The notes beneath the pieces were generated by a model. That model ran no database searches, had not been told where the DNA came from, and saw only the letters and a list, made by a program, of their open reading frames with translations. The translations under genes were made by a program, and so were the position numbers. 64,000 nt of DNA from Kiloniellaceae bacterium (GTDB lineage Bacteria > Pseudomonadota > Alphaproteobacteria > Kiloniellales > Kiloniellaceae), in NCBI GenBank assembly GCA_021776195.1, contig JAJFGK010000044.1:1-64000 (forward strand), given 5' to 3'. Positions 8,786 to 17,934 of this stretch are shown piece after piece; the first letter of the stretch is position 1; each line of letters starts with the position of its first letter.

Positions 8786-9474
8786 GACGATTCCTCCAGA
8801 TAGCCGCGCGCCCGGGCTCGAGCGAAGGCCTCGTCGCGGGTGGTGGGATCGTCCAGCGGTCCCTGCGCGAGCCCCGCGAACCCACGGACCTCGCGCGTGC
8901 CGGCATAGGGCACGAGCCGCACGCTGCGCCCGATGCCGGGATCGAACCTCTCGCCGCCGCCCGAGGGGCGGTCGAGCCGCATCCCCCAGGCCTTGGCCCG
9001 TTCGAACTGCAGAGCCTTGTTGACCTCGAAGAAATGGGCGTGGCTGCGGACCTGAATGCTGCGGTCGCCGGTATTGAGAACGTCGATCTCAATTCCTTCC
9101 CGTCCCGCGTTCAGCTCGATCTCGCCCTCCATGGGGATTACCTCGCCCGGGATCGGGCCCGGATCAGCACCCGGCGGGATTGGGTCGAAGACAGTGACCA
9201 GCTTGGTGCCCTCGGCCATGGACACCTCGACTGAGATCATACGCAGCATCTCTGGCACACCGGCCTCGACCTCATCCGCGGTGAGGATCGTGCCGCCCAG
9301 TGAGACCAGCGCCGGGTGGTCCAGCCCCTTGCGGGCGGCCAGCAGAATCTCATCTGCGACCAGGGCGTTCGCCTCGGGCAAGCTGAGGCGCACACCGTGG
9401 GCGCGGTAATGCCGGGCCAGTTGGGCAGCCTGGAAAATCACCAGACGGTCCATCTCTGTGGGGGTCAACTGCAT
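8782..9474 (-). CDS. ureAB: Fused urease gamma-beta subunit (UreA-UreB)
   Basis: A 230-aa fusion starting [14 protein letters not shown] at 9474, with GAGGAG just upstream. Residues 1-100 are the gamma domain ([23 protein letters not shown] cannot be mistaken, nor [13 protein letters not shown]). About residues 105-230 are the beta domain ([17 protein letters not shown], then [20 protein letters not shown] and RFDPG). Separate subunits are the rule in proteobacteria; fusion is best known from Helicobacter. No other gamma or beta gene is in the window. The stop overlaps the ureC start. Confidence 0.94.
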   Translation of the reverse strand: MQLTPTEMDRLVIFQAAQLARHYRAHGVRLSLPEANALVADEILLAARKGLDHPALVSLGGTILTADEVEAGVPEMLRMISVEVSMAEGTKLVTVFDPIPPGADPGPIPGEVIPMEGEIELNAGREGIEIDVLNTGDRSIQVRSHAHFFEVNKALQFERAKAWGMRLDRPSGGGERFDPGIGRSVRLVPYAGTREVRGFAGLAQGPLDDPTTRDEAFARARARGYLEESS

Positions 9475-9484
9475 CGGTCTCTCC

Positions 9485-10135
9485 TCAGTTGGCGAACAGC
9501 CGTCCGTCGGCGGGCCTGAGCATGGCAATTTCCGAGATCGGGGCGAAGGGCGCGGGCAGAGCACCCTCGGGCGGCGGGGTAATCACGTCAGCCAGATCCC
9601 TGTGCAGCTCGGCCAGCATCCGCTGCACCTCCAGCGCGCCGACCAGACCCAGCCTCACCCCGGCGCTGGCCAGCCCCTGCGCCGCCGTATGGGCCGACGC
9701 CGCCAGCGCGAGATCCAGCGACAGGCCTTGGGACCGGAGGACGGCACCCTGCGCGACCGCCAGATGCCCCGGGGTCCGACCCTCCAGCGCGGCGTCACGC
9801 AAGCGCAGGGCCACCGGATCGCCCAGCCGGGAGACCGCGGCCAGAAACGCCTGCCCCGCTTCCGCAGACCGGACTCGCAAGGTCTCGGCCCAGAAAAGAA
9901 GGTCGGTCTCGGCGTCCACCTCCAGCGGGTCACTGGCGCGAAAGGCGTCGGCCAGAACCACCCGGTCGAACTCGGCCCAGCGGCCAAGAATTTCGCTGGC
10001 CAGCCAGTCGGGGAAGGCGGTGCGCGTGACCAGTCCCTGTTCCGCCGCTGTCTCCATCCCCCAGGAGTAGGTGAACGCACCGGAGGGGAATCCGCTGTCG
10101 GCCAGCTGCAGGGCCGTGAGGAGTTGGACGGTCAT
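9485..10135 (-). CDS. ureF: Urease accessory protein UreF
   Basis: A 216-aa all-helical protein with the UreF hallmarks [20 protein letters not shown] near the N-terminus, [12 protein letters not shown], and [18 protein letters not shown] late in the chain. UreF forms the UreD-UreF-UreG activation complex. The ATG overlaps the ureE stop by 4 bp; the stop is 10 bp before ureAB. Confidence 0.93.
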   Translation of the reverse strand: MTVQLLTALQLADSGFPSGAFTYSWGMETAAEQGLVTRTAFPDWLASEILGRWAEFDRVVLADAFRASDPLEVDAETDLLFWAETLRVRSAEAGQAFLAAVSRLGDPVALRLRDAALEGRTPGHLAVAQGAVLRSQGLSLDLALAASAHTAAQGLASAGVRLGLVGALEVQRMLAELHRDLADVITPPPEGALPAPFAPISEIAMLRPADGRLFAN

Positions 10136-10617
10136 TCCGCGTCCACCCGCTGGACGGAGAAAGCGCAGAGTTTTTCAGCATCTGCCAACCGTGCTCTGAA
10201 GCCCTCTTCCGGCCCGTCCATGTGGATCTCGATGGCCTCGTCACTGAAGTCCGCCTTCCAATGCAAGTTGCCGCAAAAGTAGCCGAGCCGCAGCCCCGAC
10301 GCGGCATCTGACGGCACCAGCCGCAACCGAGGTCCCCCGTCGATGCGGACGATGATCGTCAGGGCGGGCTCGGCATGGAGGATCGCCCCGTCCGCTAGCC
10401 GGGCATCGCGGGGCAGCGCCACAGCGACGTCACGGCCTTTGTCGGTCACCAGCCGCATGCGCCGCCGGGGCGCATCGACACGGGCGATACGGACGATCTC
10501 CAGAGCCCCGGCCGCCTCGGCCGCATGCACACGGTCGTGCCAGGGGCTTTCGGCGACCCGGCCCAGCACGGCGGACAGCACCAAGGGGGCCCCGCCGACC
10601 TTTAGCCTGTCGGACAC
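10132..10617 (-). CDS. ureE: Urease accessory nickel chaperone UreE, divergent
   Basis: A 161-aa protein. It begins with a GTG directly after the amidase TAG. The N-terminal domain has RRRMRLVTDKGRDVAVALPRD; the C-terminal metal domain has LRLGYFCGNLHWKADF. The usual nickel site is in a YHLGNRH-like motif; here His is replaced by Phe-Cys (YFCGNLH), leaving one His and a Cys as possible ligands, and there is no His-rich tail. It should dimerise and deliver Ni to UreG, perhaps with altered affinity. Confidence 0.85.
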   Translation of the reverse strand: MSDRLKVGGAPLVLSAVLGRVAESPWHDRVHAAEAAGALEIVRIARVDAPRRRMRLVTDKGRDVAVALPRDARLADGAILHAEPALTIIVRIDGGPRLRLVPSDAASGLRLGYFCGNLHWKADFSDEAIEIHMDGPEEGFRARLADAEKLCAFSVQRVDAE

Positions 10618-12132
10618 CTACATCGCCGTCCAGTCGCCGGACTGCTCGAACGCGTGGGCGGCCTGATAGATGGTCATCTCGTCGAAATGTTTGCCCGTCA
10701 ACATCATCGAGACCGGCAGTCCATCGGACATCCCGCAGGGGATCGCCATCGCCGGGTGGCCCGTAACATCGAAGGGCGCGGTATTGGCCAGCATCTCGAA
10801 GGCCCGTGCGAAGGTGTCGGCGCGCGGGTCGCCGGGCTGAGGCAGCTTTGTTGCCTTCAACGGCAACGTCGGCATCAGCAGTAGGTCGTGATCAGCCAGA
10901 ACCGTGTCGTAGGCTGCCCGCAGCCGACGGGCGATGTTCTGCGCCTTGGCATAGTAGCGCCCGCGATAGGCGTCGATGCCATACTGGCCCGCGAACATCG
11001 AGATCTTCAGCGTTTCGGACAACTCATCGGCCTTCATGCGCCAGTTGGCGTGGGCATCGATCAGGGCTGTCGAATAGAGCCCTTTGTAGTTCATGCCATA
11101 ACCGTTCCCCAGCATCATCTGCCACTGGAGACCCTCGAGCGCGATGGGGGTCCAGATGACGATCCCCTTGCTGTGCATGGGGATCGAGACCTCGGTCACT
11201 GTGGCTCCCAGGCTCTCCAGTTTCTGCGCCGCGGCCCGAACCTTGGCGTCGACATCGGCCTCGGAGTTTTCGTGCCCGAAGCCTTCACGCACCACGGCAA
11301 CCTTCGTGCCCTGCACTCCCTTGCCCAATGCTTCCGTGTAGGGCGCGGTCTGGGGCGCATACTGCCGCGGGTCCAGCCCGTCTGCGCCGGCCAGAACCTC
11401 CAGGAACAGGGCGTTGTCGGCAACGTTCTGGCTCATCGGGCCGGTATGGTCGATCGTCGATTCGATCGGCATCACGCCTGTATAGGGCACCAGACCGTGG
11501 GTCGGCTTCATGCCATAGACGCCGCAATAGGCCGCTGGCATCCGGATCGAACCACCCTGATCGCCACCGATCGCCAGATCGACCTCCTTCGTCACCAGCA
11601 ACGCGCCGGATCCCGATGAGGACCCTCCCGCCGAATAGCCCGCCTTGCGCGGATTCTCGACCGGCGCAGGGCTGGAGGTGTGGCTGCCGCCTGAGAGACA
11701 GAAGTACTCGGAGGTCGCCTTGCCCAGAATAGTACCGCCCGCGTCGAGGATGCGCGTGACGATCGTGGCATCCACATCCGGTACGAATCCTTCCAGCGTC
11801 GAGGCGCCATTCATCATCGGCACGCCAGCAACCATCACATTGTCCTTGATGGCGACGTTTTTACCGGCGAGCTTGCCGCTGGCCGCTCCCTTGATTTCAG
11901 ACTTCCAGTACCAGGCGTTGTGCGGGTTCTCTTCCGGGCCCGGGCGATAGCCGGGGGTGCGGGGATAGGCGACCGCCGGGATCTCGTCCGGCATGAGGTC
12001 CAATTGATCGTAGCGGTCGAAGATGCCCTGCATGTTTTCGAGGTAGAAACTGACTTCGTCATAGTCCATCGACATGCCGAGATCCTCAATGATCCCAGCC
12101 AGCTGATTCACGTTCGGCCTCTTAATCGACAT
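10618..12132 (-). CDS. Amidase signature enzyme, R312-type broad-range amidase
   Basis: A 504-aa protein from ATG 12132 (AAAGGA upstream). The amidase-signature triad is visible: Lys in VAIKDNVMVAG, cis-Ser in SAGGSSSGSGAL and nucleophile Ser in GGDQGGSIRMPAA. The long N-terminal helical extension and VPMMNGASTLEGF, VPYTGVMPIESTIDHTGP and NTAPFDVTGHPAMAIPCG closely follow the enantioselective amidases of Rhodococcus/Brevibacterium R312 that I remember. These hydrolyse short aliphatic and aromatic amides to acid plus ammonia. Being directly coupled to ureE suggests that ammonia release from several amide forms is one regulated pathway. The exact substrate is unknown. Confidence 0.88.
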   Translation of the reverse strand: MSIKRPNVNQLAGIIEDLGMSMDYDEVSFYLENMQGIFDRYDQLDLMPDEIPAVAYPRTPGYRPGPEENPHNAWYWKSEIKGAASGKLAGKNVAIKDNVMVAGVPMMNGASTLEGFVPDVDATIVTRILDAGGTILGKATSEYFCLSGGSHTSSPAPVENPRKAGYSAGGSSSGSGALLVTKEVDLAIGGDQGGSIRMPAAYCGVYGMKPTHGLVPYTGVMPIESTIDHTGPMSQNVADNALFLEVLAGADGLDPRQYAPQTAPYTEALGKGVQGTKVAVVREGFGHENSEADVDAKVRAAAQKLESLGATVTEVSIPMHSKGIVIWTPIALEGLQWQMMLGNGYGMNYKGLYSTALIDAHANWRMKADELSETLKISMFAGQYGIDAYRGRYYAKAQNIARRLRAAYDTVLADHDLLLMPTLPLKATKLPQPGDPRADTFARAFEMLANTAPFDVTGHPAMAIPCGMSDGLPVSMMLTGKHFDEMTIYQAAHAFEQSGDWTAM

Positions 12133-12187
12133 GACTGTTGTCCTTTCCCTGTTCTTGTGTGGCGGCGCGTCCATGGCGCGCCGGACA

Positions 12188-13585
12188 TCATTGAAGTTCC
12201 GGGCGGCGCGTGCCCCAGTCCGTCATGCGCTGGTAGGCGTCGCAGAGGCGGATGGCGGCCGCTTCGCCGAACGGCCGGGCAATCGCCTGAAAGGCCAACG
12301 GCAACCCCGCTGTCGAGAACCCGCAGGGCGTAGCGATGGAGGGCAAGCCAGTGACGTTGGCGGGCGCGGACAGGCGCACAAAGATCGGGGTGATCGGCTC
12401 GACGACACCGTTGCCCCAGTCGACCGTTTCCTGCCCGACCCTGGTCGCTGGCGAGGGCACGGCGGGGGCGACGATCAGGTCGATCCCGTCATAAACCTTC
12501 GCCCAGGCGCGTTGCATGAGCTGGCGCACGCGCAAGGCCTGCACATAGCGGGTGGCGGGCATCATCTCGCCCGCCTCTAGGAAAGTGCGGACATCTTCGG
12601 TGTAGAGACCCGGATTGTCGCGCAGCATCACGCGGTGGTATTCGCTGGCCTCCGCAAGGCAAAGCGCGAACTCGACGGACATGATCTGTTCGGCGTAGGG
12701 AATCTCGACCTCGGAGATCACGGCGCCCTCCGCCGCGAACAGGTCGATGGCGGCGCGCACCGCGGCCTCGACCTCCGGGTCGATGTTGTCGAAGAAGTAG
12801 TTCGACGGCACCCCAATTCTGAGGCCTTTCACGTCTTGGTTCAGCGTCAGGGTATAGTCGTCGGCGGGGATATCGACGCTGCCCGGGTCGCGCGGGTCAT
12901 AGCCCGCGAGGGCGGTCAGGCAAATGGCGGCGTCGGCGACCGTACGGGTCAGCGGGCCGACATGGTCAAGCGACCACGAAAGCGATGTCACCCCTGCGCG
13001 GCTGCACCGTCCGAAGGTTGGTTTCAGCCCAACCGTGCCGCAGACCGCCGCTGGGATGCGGATCGACCCACCCGTGTCCGAACCCATGGACATGAAGGTG
13101 CTGCCCGCGGCTACCGATGACCCCGAGCCGCCAGACGACCCGCCCGGCATGCAGTCTGTGTTCCACGGGTTGCGCGTGGTCGGTGTGGAGATCCCATAGG
13201 CAAATTCATGGGTGTGCGTCTTGCCCAGGATCACCGCGCCTGCCGCGCGAAGCTGTGCGACGCTGGCGCAATCGCTGTTGGCCACCCAGTTCTTCCGCAC
13301 CTTCGAGGACGAGGTGGTTGGCACACCTGCCACGTCATAGAGTTCCTTGATCCCAACGGGGATGCCGTGCAGTTCGCCCCGATAAGTGCCGCTGACAATT
13401 TCGGCCTCGGCCGCCCTGGCCTCTTCCATGGCGCTCTCGCCCATGACACACGAAAAGGCATTCAGCTTCGGCTCGGTTGCGGCGGCTCGGTCCAGGCAGG
13501 CTTGCGCGACCTCTACCGGCGAGACCTCTCCGGATTTGATCTTGGCTGCGACCTCCCGCAAACTCAGGGTCGTGAGCGCACTCAT
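12188..13585 (-). CDS. Amidase, GatA/AtzE-like
   Basis: A 465-aa amidase-signature protein: catalytic Lys in GIPVGIKELYDVAG, cis-Ser in PGGSSGGSGSSVA, nucleophile Ser in GSDTGGSIRIPAA. The substrate-pocket loop HTHEFAYGIST is found in many GatA-like and AtzE-like hydrolases. It overlaps the upstream gene for a GatC/AtzG-like small protein, an arrangement known from 1-carboxybiuret hydrolase AtzEG. It is probably a catabolic hydrolase of a ureide or amide rather than a tRNA amidotransferase, because no gatB is nearby. Substrate inferred, not shown. Confidence 0.85.
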   Translation of the reverse strand: MSALTTLSLREVAAKIKSGEVSPVEVAQACLDRAAATEPKLNAFSCVMGESAMEEARAAEAEIVSGTYRGELHGIPVGIKELYDVAGVPTTSSSKVRKNWVANSDCASVAQLRAAGAVILGKTHTHEFAYGISTPTTRNPWNTDCMPGGSSGGSGSSVAAGSTFMSMGSDTGGSIRIPAAVCGTVGLKPTFGRCSRAGVTSLSWSLDHVGPLTRTVADAAICLTALAGYDPRDPGSVDIPADDYTLTLNQDVKGLRIGVPSNYFFDNIDPEVEAAVRAAIDLFAAEGAVISEVEIPYAEQIMSVEFALCLAEASEYHRVMLRDNPGLYTEDVRTFLEAGEMMPATRYVQALRVRQLMQRAWAKVYDGIDLIVAPAVPSPATRVGQETVDWGNGVVEPITPIFVRLSAPANVTGLPSIATPCGFSTAGLPLAFQAIARPFGEAAAIRLCDAYQRMTDWGTRRPELQ

Positions 13586-13791
13586 GACAGGTTCCGCCAG
13601 CGCGGGTCGAAGGAATTGGTGGGCGGCGTCTCGCCCAGATCGACAGCATCCAGTGCATCGAATAGCTGCAGTACGCCGTCCAGCGCAGGGGCCACGACGG
13701 TCACCCGCTCAGGCGCTAGTTTCAGGCGCGCCGCCTTGGCCAAGGCCGGCAAATCTGCCTCGCCAATCTGCTTTGAAACAGAATCACTCAT
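13582..13791 (-). CDS. AtzG/GatC-like small subunit of the adjacent amidase
   Basis: A 69-aa protein starting MSDSVSKQIGEADL at 13791. It carries a GatC-like helical pair (ALAKAARLKLAPERV, then VLQLFDALDAVDLGET) and ends PTNSFDPRWR, like the tail that wraps around GatA or AtzE. Its stop overlaps the amidase ATG. AtzG is known to be needed for folding of AtzE; the same role is inferred here. It is probably first in the whole amidase-urease operon. Confidence 0.75.
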   Translation of the reverse strand: MSDSVSKQIGEADLPALAKAARLKLAPERVTVVAPALDGVLQLFDALDAVDLGETPPTNSFDPRWRNLS

Positions 13792-13987
13792 TCCGCATTC
13801 TCCCGTGGGGGACATTTTCGCCTGAGAAACCAAAGAGTTGCCGCGCGTCCCCCTCGGCGTGGCCATGGCAATCACGTAGTATGTAGCGAGTATCACGCAG
13901 CAACAAGATCTTGCGCGACCGAGATTTACGTGATCAGATTTTTCCGGTTGGTCATATTTTCACCACCAGCCGGGGGCTCTCGACAGC
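13792..13987. promoter_or_regulatory. Divergent promoter region between amidase-urease operon and HAAT transporter
   Basis: This 196-bp gap separates the starts of two divergent operons that plausibly share a substrate, so it should carry both promoters. A perfect 10-bp palindrome caagatcttg lies at 13904-13913 and AT-richer stretches follow (gatttacgtgatcagatttttcc). I could not assign a convincing sigma-54 or sigma-70 pair. Confidence 0.5.
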
Positions 13988-14872
13988 ATGGATGACGCGA
14001 TCAAGCTGGTCTTTGACGTGGCCGCCTTCGCCTCAATCATGGTGCTGGTTGTGTCTGGACTTGCCGTCATCGCGAGCCTGATGGGGATCTTCAATCTCGG
14101 CCATGGCGAGTTTGTTCTGCTGGGTGCCTACACGGTCTTCCTCTTCCGCGAATGGGGGCTGCCGATCTGGCTCGGCATGATGGTTGCGCCCTTCGTCGTC
14201 GGACTTTTCGGGGCTGGCATCGAACGAACGGTGATTCGGCGATTGTATGCGCAGCCCGTGATCGCCATGCTGGCGACCTATGCCATTGGCCTGATCATCC
14301 GCGAGATCGTCCGCGGCCTTATCGGCGGGCAGTATTATGCCATCGAAGAGCCCATTGCCGGCGCCTTCCAAGTGGGGGGGCTCAGCTTTTCCATTTGGCG
14401 CGCGGTGATCATCGGCGCGACCATCTCGGTGATGATCGCGGCCTGGATCTTCCTGACGCGCAGCCGCACCGGTCTGCAGATCCGCGGTGCGCTGGAAAAC
14501 GCCGCGTTGGCGCGTGCCTCCGGTGTCTCTACCACAATGCTCTATTCCCTTACCTTCGCGCTGGGTGCGGCGCTGGCGGGGCTTGCCGGCGCGCTGATGG
14601 TACCGCTGTTCTCTCTTTCCGCGGACCTGGGCGTGCGCTTTCTCGTGCAAGCGTTCCTGTCCGTCATGCTGGGCGGTGTCGGCACCTTCGAGGGACCGCT
14701 GTTGGGCGCTGCCATGATCGGCTCGATGGTTCCAGGCTTCCAGTGGCTGCGCGAGATCCCGGGCGTCGGCGATCAGGTCAGCCCTGTCGTGGCCGAGGTC
14801 CTTGTCTTCGTCACGGCTCTTATCGTCGTGAAATTCTGGCCGAATGGCCTCATCAGTGCAGGGAGAAGGTAA
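13988..14872 (+). CDS. HAAT-family (urea/amide type) ABC permease, LivH/UrtB-like
   Basis: A 294-aa membrane protein with about eight hydrophobic segments. LivH-family marks are the early GIFNLGHGEFVLLGAY motif and the EAA-like LENAALARASGVSTTMLYS loop; VMLGGVGTFEGPLLGA is near the end. It is the inner-membrane channel for a branched-chain amino acid, urea or amide importer. It is the first gene of a plus-strand operon in the unusual order permease, binding protein, permease, ATPase, ATPase. Confidence 0.9.
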   Translation: MDDAIKLVFDVAAFASIMVLVVSGLAVIASLMGIFNLGHGEFVLLGAYTVFLFREWGLPIWLGMMVAPFVVGLFGAGIERTVIRRLYAQPVIAMLATYAIGLIIREIVRGLIGGQYYAIEEPIAGAFQVGGLSFSIWRAVIIGATISVMIAAWIFLTRSRTGLQIRGALENAALARASGVSTTMLYSLTFALGAALAGLAGALMVPLFSLSADLGVRFLVQAFLSVMLGGVGTFEGPLLGAAMIGSMVPGFQWLREIPGVGDQVSPVVAEVLVFVTALIVVKFWPNGLISAGRR

Positions 14873-14873
14873 A

Positions 14874-16091
14874 ATGGACCAAAACAAAAGCATTACACGC
14901 CGCGGGTTCCTCCGAGGAACCAGCGCGCTGGCAGCGGCCGGGTGGGCCGCGGTCGGGACCGGCTGGGTCCTGAAACCGGACTGGGCCAATGCGGCCGGGG
15001 CCATCAAGATGGGGATAGCGACCGACATTACCGGCGCCATCGCCCCTGGCGGCAACGCCAACTGGCAGGCCGCGCAGTTTGCCGTCAAGCAGATCAACGA
15101 CGCTGGCGGTATTCTGGGCAAGCCGGTGGAATTGTTCCTGGAGGACACCGCCTCCGACCCCGGCACGGCGGTCGGCAACGTCCGTCGGCTCGTTCAGTCG
15201 GCGGAGGTCGACGTCATACTGGGCGGTATCACCTCCGCAATGCGCGAGGCGATCAAGAACCCGATCGTCAAGCGCGGCAAGACGCTCTACATCTACCCGC
15301 AGCTCTATGAAGGGCAGGAGTGTACCGAGCACCTCTACTGCACCGGGCCGACGCCTGCCCAGCAGTGCGCTCGCCTTTTGCCCTATCTGATCAAGGAAAA
15401 GGGTTTCAAGCGCTTTGCCCTGCCGTCCGCCAACTACATCTGGCCGCAACTGCTGAACAAGTGGGCGCGCAGGGTGATCGAGGAGAACGGCGCCGAAGTC
15501 GTGATGGAGGAGTACTTCCCGCTGGATCAGCTGGAGTATTCGGCAACCGTCGGCAAGATCATGTCGGAAAAGGTCGACCACGTCTTCAATACCGTGATCC
15601 CGCCGGGCCTGCAGGCCTTCATGAAGCAGCTCCACGAGGCCGGCTACTACGACAAGGGCGGCCAGACCTGCGTCTACTTCGACGAGAATTCGGTCAACTA
15701 CGTGGCGGCACGGGAACTGGAGGGCGTCTATTCCTGCCTCGACATGTTCCACACCATCGAGGACCCGCATTCGGCGCAGTTGATCGCCGACTACAACGCG
15801 ATGTTCCCGGACACCAAGTACCTGTTCACGGCAGGCTCGGCGGCGACCGGCATGTATCGCGGCATCAAGCTCTTCGAGCAGGCAGTGATCGCCACCAATG
15901 GCGACCTGGCGCGCGAGGCGACCAGCGCGGCGATCGACAGCGCGGCGATCGACATGGGCCCTGGGGGGCCGGCCAAGATGATCCCCGGCACCGGCCATGT
16001 CGAGATGAACATGTACATTGCCCAGTCCAAGGGTGGGAAATGGGACATCATCTCCAGCGAATCCGCCGTGCATCCGCAGGAATGCGGCTGA
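14874..16091 (+). CDS. Periplasmic binding protein of HAAT type, UrtA/AmiC-like
   Basis: A 405-aa protein from ATG 14874, one base after the permease stop, with a twin-arginine signal (ITRRGFLRGTSALAAAG; arginines 9-10). The mature part has the Peripla_BP_5/6 pattern: IKMGIATDITGAIAPGG, FAVKQINDAGGILGKPVEL, DPGTAVGNVRRLVQ, and YPQLYEGQECTEHLYCTGP, the position where urea and amide receptors have YEGxExxxNxxYTG. This and the neighbouring urease and amidases suggest a urea or short amide ligand. A perfect hairpin follows the stop. Confidence 0.9.
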   Translation: MDQNKSITRRGFLRGTSALAAAGWAAVGTGWVLKPDWANAAGAIKMGIATDITGAIAPGGNANWQAAQFAVKQINDAGGILGKPVELFLEDTASDPGTAVGNVRRLVQSAEVDVILGGITSAMREAIKNPIVKRGKTLYIYPQLYEGQECTEHLYCTGPTPAQQCARLLPYLIKEKGFKRFALPSANYIWPQLLNKWARRVIEENGAEVVMEEYFPLDQLEYSATVGKIMSEKVDHVFNTVIPPGLQAFMKQLHEAGYYDKGGQTCVYFDENSVNYVAARELEGVYSCLDMFHTIEDPHSAQLIADYNAMFPDTKYLFTAGSAATGMYRGIKLFEQAVIATNGDLAREATSAAIDSAAIDMGPGGPAKMIPGTGHVEMNMYIAQSKGGKWDIISSESAVHPQECG

Positions 16092-16098
16092 TCTGACC

Positions 16099-16132
16099 CG
16101 CAGCCGCCGGCAATCAGAGGCCGGCGGCTGCG
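16099..16132 (+). terminator. Intercistronic hairpin after the binding-protein gene
   Basis: Perfect 13-bp stem CGCAGCCGCCGGC / GCCGGCGGCTGCG with an 8-nt loop and no following T run. It sits 7 bp after the binding-protein stop and 22 bp before the next permease. It is more likely an mRNA 3' protector or partial terminator that raises binding-protein expression than a full terminator. Confidence 0.75.
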
Positions 16133-16154
16133 CCCTCACCTTCAGGATAGTCAC

Positions 16155-17213
16155 ATGGCCAAGCCAACAGGCTCGCCCACAAAGCCCCGCCGGATCATGC
16201 CGATTCTGGAAATCGTGATCCTGGTCGGGTTGCTGATCGTGCCGCTGGTAACCAGCAATTTTCACACGATCATCGCGTCGCGCATGCTGCTGCTGGCCAT
16301 GCTGGCGATCACTTTTGATCTCTGTTGGGGTTATTCCGGCATCATGACCTTCGGCCAGGCCCTGTTCTTTGGCATCGCGGGCTACGTCGCCGCGCTCCTG
16401 GCCAACAAGGCAGGCTTCGTCCAGATCTGGGGGATCGTACCGATCTCGATGCTGGTGGGGTTGTTGGCCTCGTTCCTGGTCGGCTGGTTCCTGCTCCTGG
16501 GCAAGCGCAAACCGACAATCATCTTCGTGGCGCTCGGCACTCTGACGGCATCCTATGCCGCCGAACGGTTGGTCGCGGGATGGCAATGGGTCGGCGCCGG
16601 GAACGGCATGTCGGTCTGGGAGTTCATGAAGGTCGGATCCTACGAACTCGAGCCCGGCCCCCTCTTTTACTACATCATCCTTGGATTTCTCCTGGTGTCC
16701 TACCTCGCCAGCCGCTGGATGGTCCGCTCGCAGTTTGGGCTGGTGCTGGCAGGCATGCGCCAGAACGAGGAACGGCTGGCCTTTTTTGGCTATCAAGTGC
16801 AGCGATACAAGGCGCTGGTGTTTTCCTTCTCAGGCATGATCGCGGGGCTTTCCGGAGGGCTTTATGCCTTCCATGAAGGCTTCATCGGACCAGGCAGCAT
16901 GGGAATCGGCCTGTCGACCTACGCGGTGCTCTATGGCCTGTTTGGCGGGGTCGGCTCGTTGCTGGGTGCGGTTCTGGGCGTCGGGGTGATCGAATCGATA
17001 GCCTTCGTCCTTTCGGACATTGACGCGCTGAAGCCATACTGGCCGGTGATCCTGGGCATCATCATGCTGGTTGTCGTGGCCTATCGGCCGACCGGAATCA
17101 TGGGTTTGATCGTCAGCACGCGCGAGCGTGTCGGCTCCTTTGGGCGCGCTGGCGTTGCGGAATCCGACCAGTCATCCGCCGGCGCAAAGGAAGATACCCA
17201 TGGCACTGCTTGA
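16155..17213 (+). CDS. HAAT-family ABC permease, LivM/UrtC-like
   Basis: A 352-aa polytopic protein. Family motifs: DLCWGYSGIMTFGQALFFG, the EAA-like loop GMRQNEERLAFFGYQVQRYK, ALVFSFSGMIAGLSGGLYA, and YGLFGGVGSLLGAVLG. It pairs with the 13988 permease. Its C-terminus (after VAYRPTGIMGL) is a hydrophilic tail of about 35 residues. The stop overlaps the ATPase start by 14 bp. Confidence 0.9.
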   Translation: MAKPTGSPTKPRRIMPILEIVILVGLLIVPLVTSNFHTIIASRMLLLAMLAITFDLCWGYSGIMTFGQALFFGIAGYVAALLANKAGFVQIWGIVPISMLVGLLASFLVGWFLLLGKRKPTIIFVALGTLTASYAAERLVAGWQWVGAGNGMSVWEFMKVGSYELEPGPLFYYIILGFLLVSYLASRWMVRSQFGLVLAGMRQNEERLAFFGYQVQRYKALVFSFSGMIAGLSGGLYAFHEGFIGPGSMGIGLSTYAVLYGLFGGVGSLLGAVLGVGVIESIAFVLSDIDALKPYWPVILGIIMLVVVAYRPTGIMGLIVSTRERVGSFGRAGVAESDQSSAGAKEDTHGTA

Positions 17214-17934
17214 GGTCCGCGGTGTCACGAAGACATTCGGCGTGCTGAAGGCGCTGGGCGGTGTCGACCTCACCGTGCAGGAGAATAGCTTCCACGGCCT
17301 GATCGGCCCGAACGGGTCGGGCAAGAGCACACTTTTGAAGGCGATCGCCGGTGCCCATTTTGCCGATGGCGGCACCATCAGCTTTGCCGGGCAGGACATC
17401 ACGACTATGCGCCCCTCGGACCGCTCGCGCCGGGGCTTGAGCCTAAAGTTCCAGATCACGGCCGTCCTACTGGAGCTCTCGGTTTATGACAACGTCTTGC
17501 TAGCCCTGCAGGCGCACCGTTCGGTCTGGTCGCTGCTGTGCTCGAAGTCGCGTCGCGGCCTCCATAGCGAGGTCATGGGCACGCTGGCGCGCTTCCAACT
17601 GGCCGACCGGGCCGACGATCTGGCGGGCGAATTGAGCCACGGGCAGCAACAATGGCTGGAGATCGCCATGGCCCTGACCCATCGGCCCAAGTTGCTGCTG
17701 CTGGACGAGCCCACCGGCGGAATGAGCCCCGAGGAACGCCGCGCCACCGGTGCCTTGCTCGCCCCAATCAAGCAGCACTGTTCGATGGTCATCGTCGAGC
17801 ATGACCTCGATTTCATTAAGGATATCTGCGACCGGCTGACGGTCCTGGACAACGGGCGCGTTTTAGATGACGGCACGGTTGTGGAGATAGAGCGCTCCGC
17901 CAAAGTGCAGGAGGTTTATACCACTCGTGTCTGA
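17200..17934 (+). CDS. HAAT-family ABC ATPase, LivG/UrtD-like
   Basis: A 244-aa ATPase: Walker A GPNGSGKSTLLKAI, Q-loop LKFQITAV, signature LSHGQQQWLEIAMAL (UrtD-like SHGQ), Walker B LLLLDEPTGGMSPEE, and H-loop VIVEHDLDFIKDI. The start chosen (MALLEVRGVTKTFG) lies inside the end of the permease gene. It powers the importer with the 17927 ATPase. Confidence 0.92.
   Translation: MALLEVRGVTKTFGVLKALGGVDLTVQENSFHGLIGPNGSGKSTLLKAIAGAHFADGGTISFAGQDITTMRPSDRSRRGLSLKFQITAVLLELSVYDNVLLALQAHRSVWSLLCSKSRRGLHSEVMGTLARFQLADRADDLAGELSHGQQQWLEIAMALTHRPKLLLLDEPTGGMSPEERRATGALLAPIKQHCSMVIVEHDLDFIKDICDRLTVLDNGRVLDDGTVVEIERSAKVQEVYTTRV

Noticed and set aside
12188..13791. tRNA-dependent amidotransferase GatCA
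   Set aside because: The GatC/GatA resemblance is real, but there is no gatB and the genes sit in a urease operon, so an AtzGE-like catabolic pair fits better.
14853..16796. 647-aa open frame on the minus strand
   Set aside because: It is antisense to two well-recognised transporter genes and arises from GC-rich codon bias; the translation has no family motifs.
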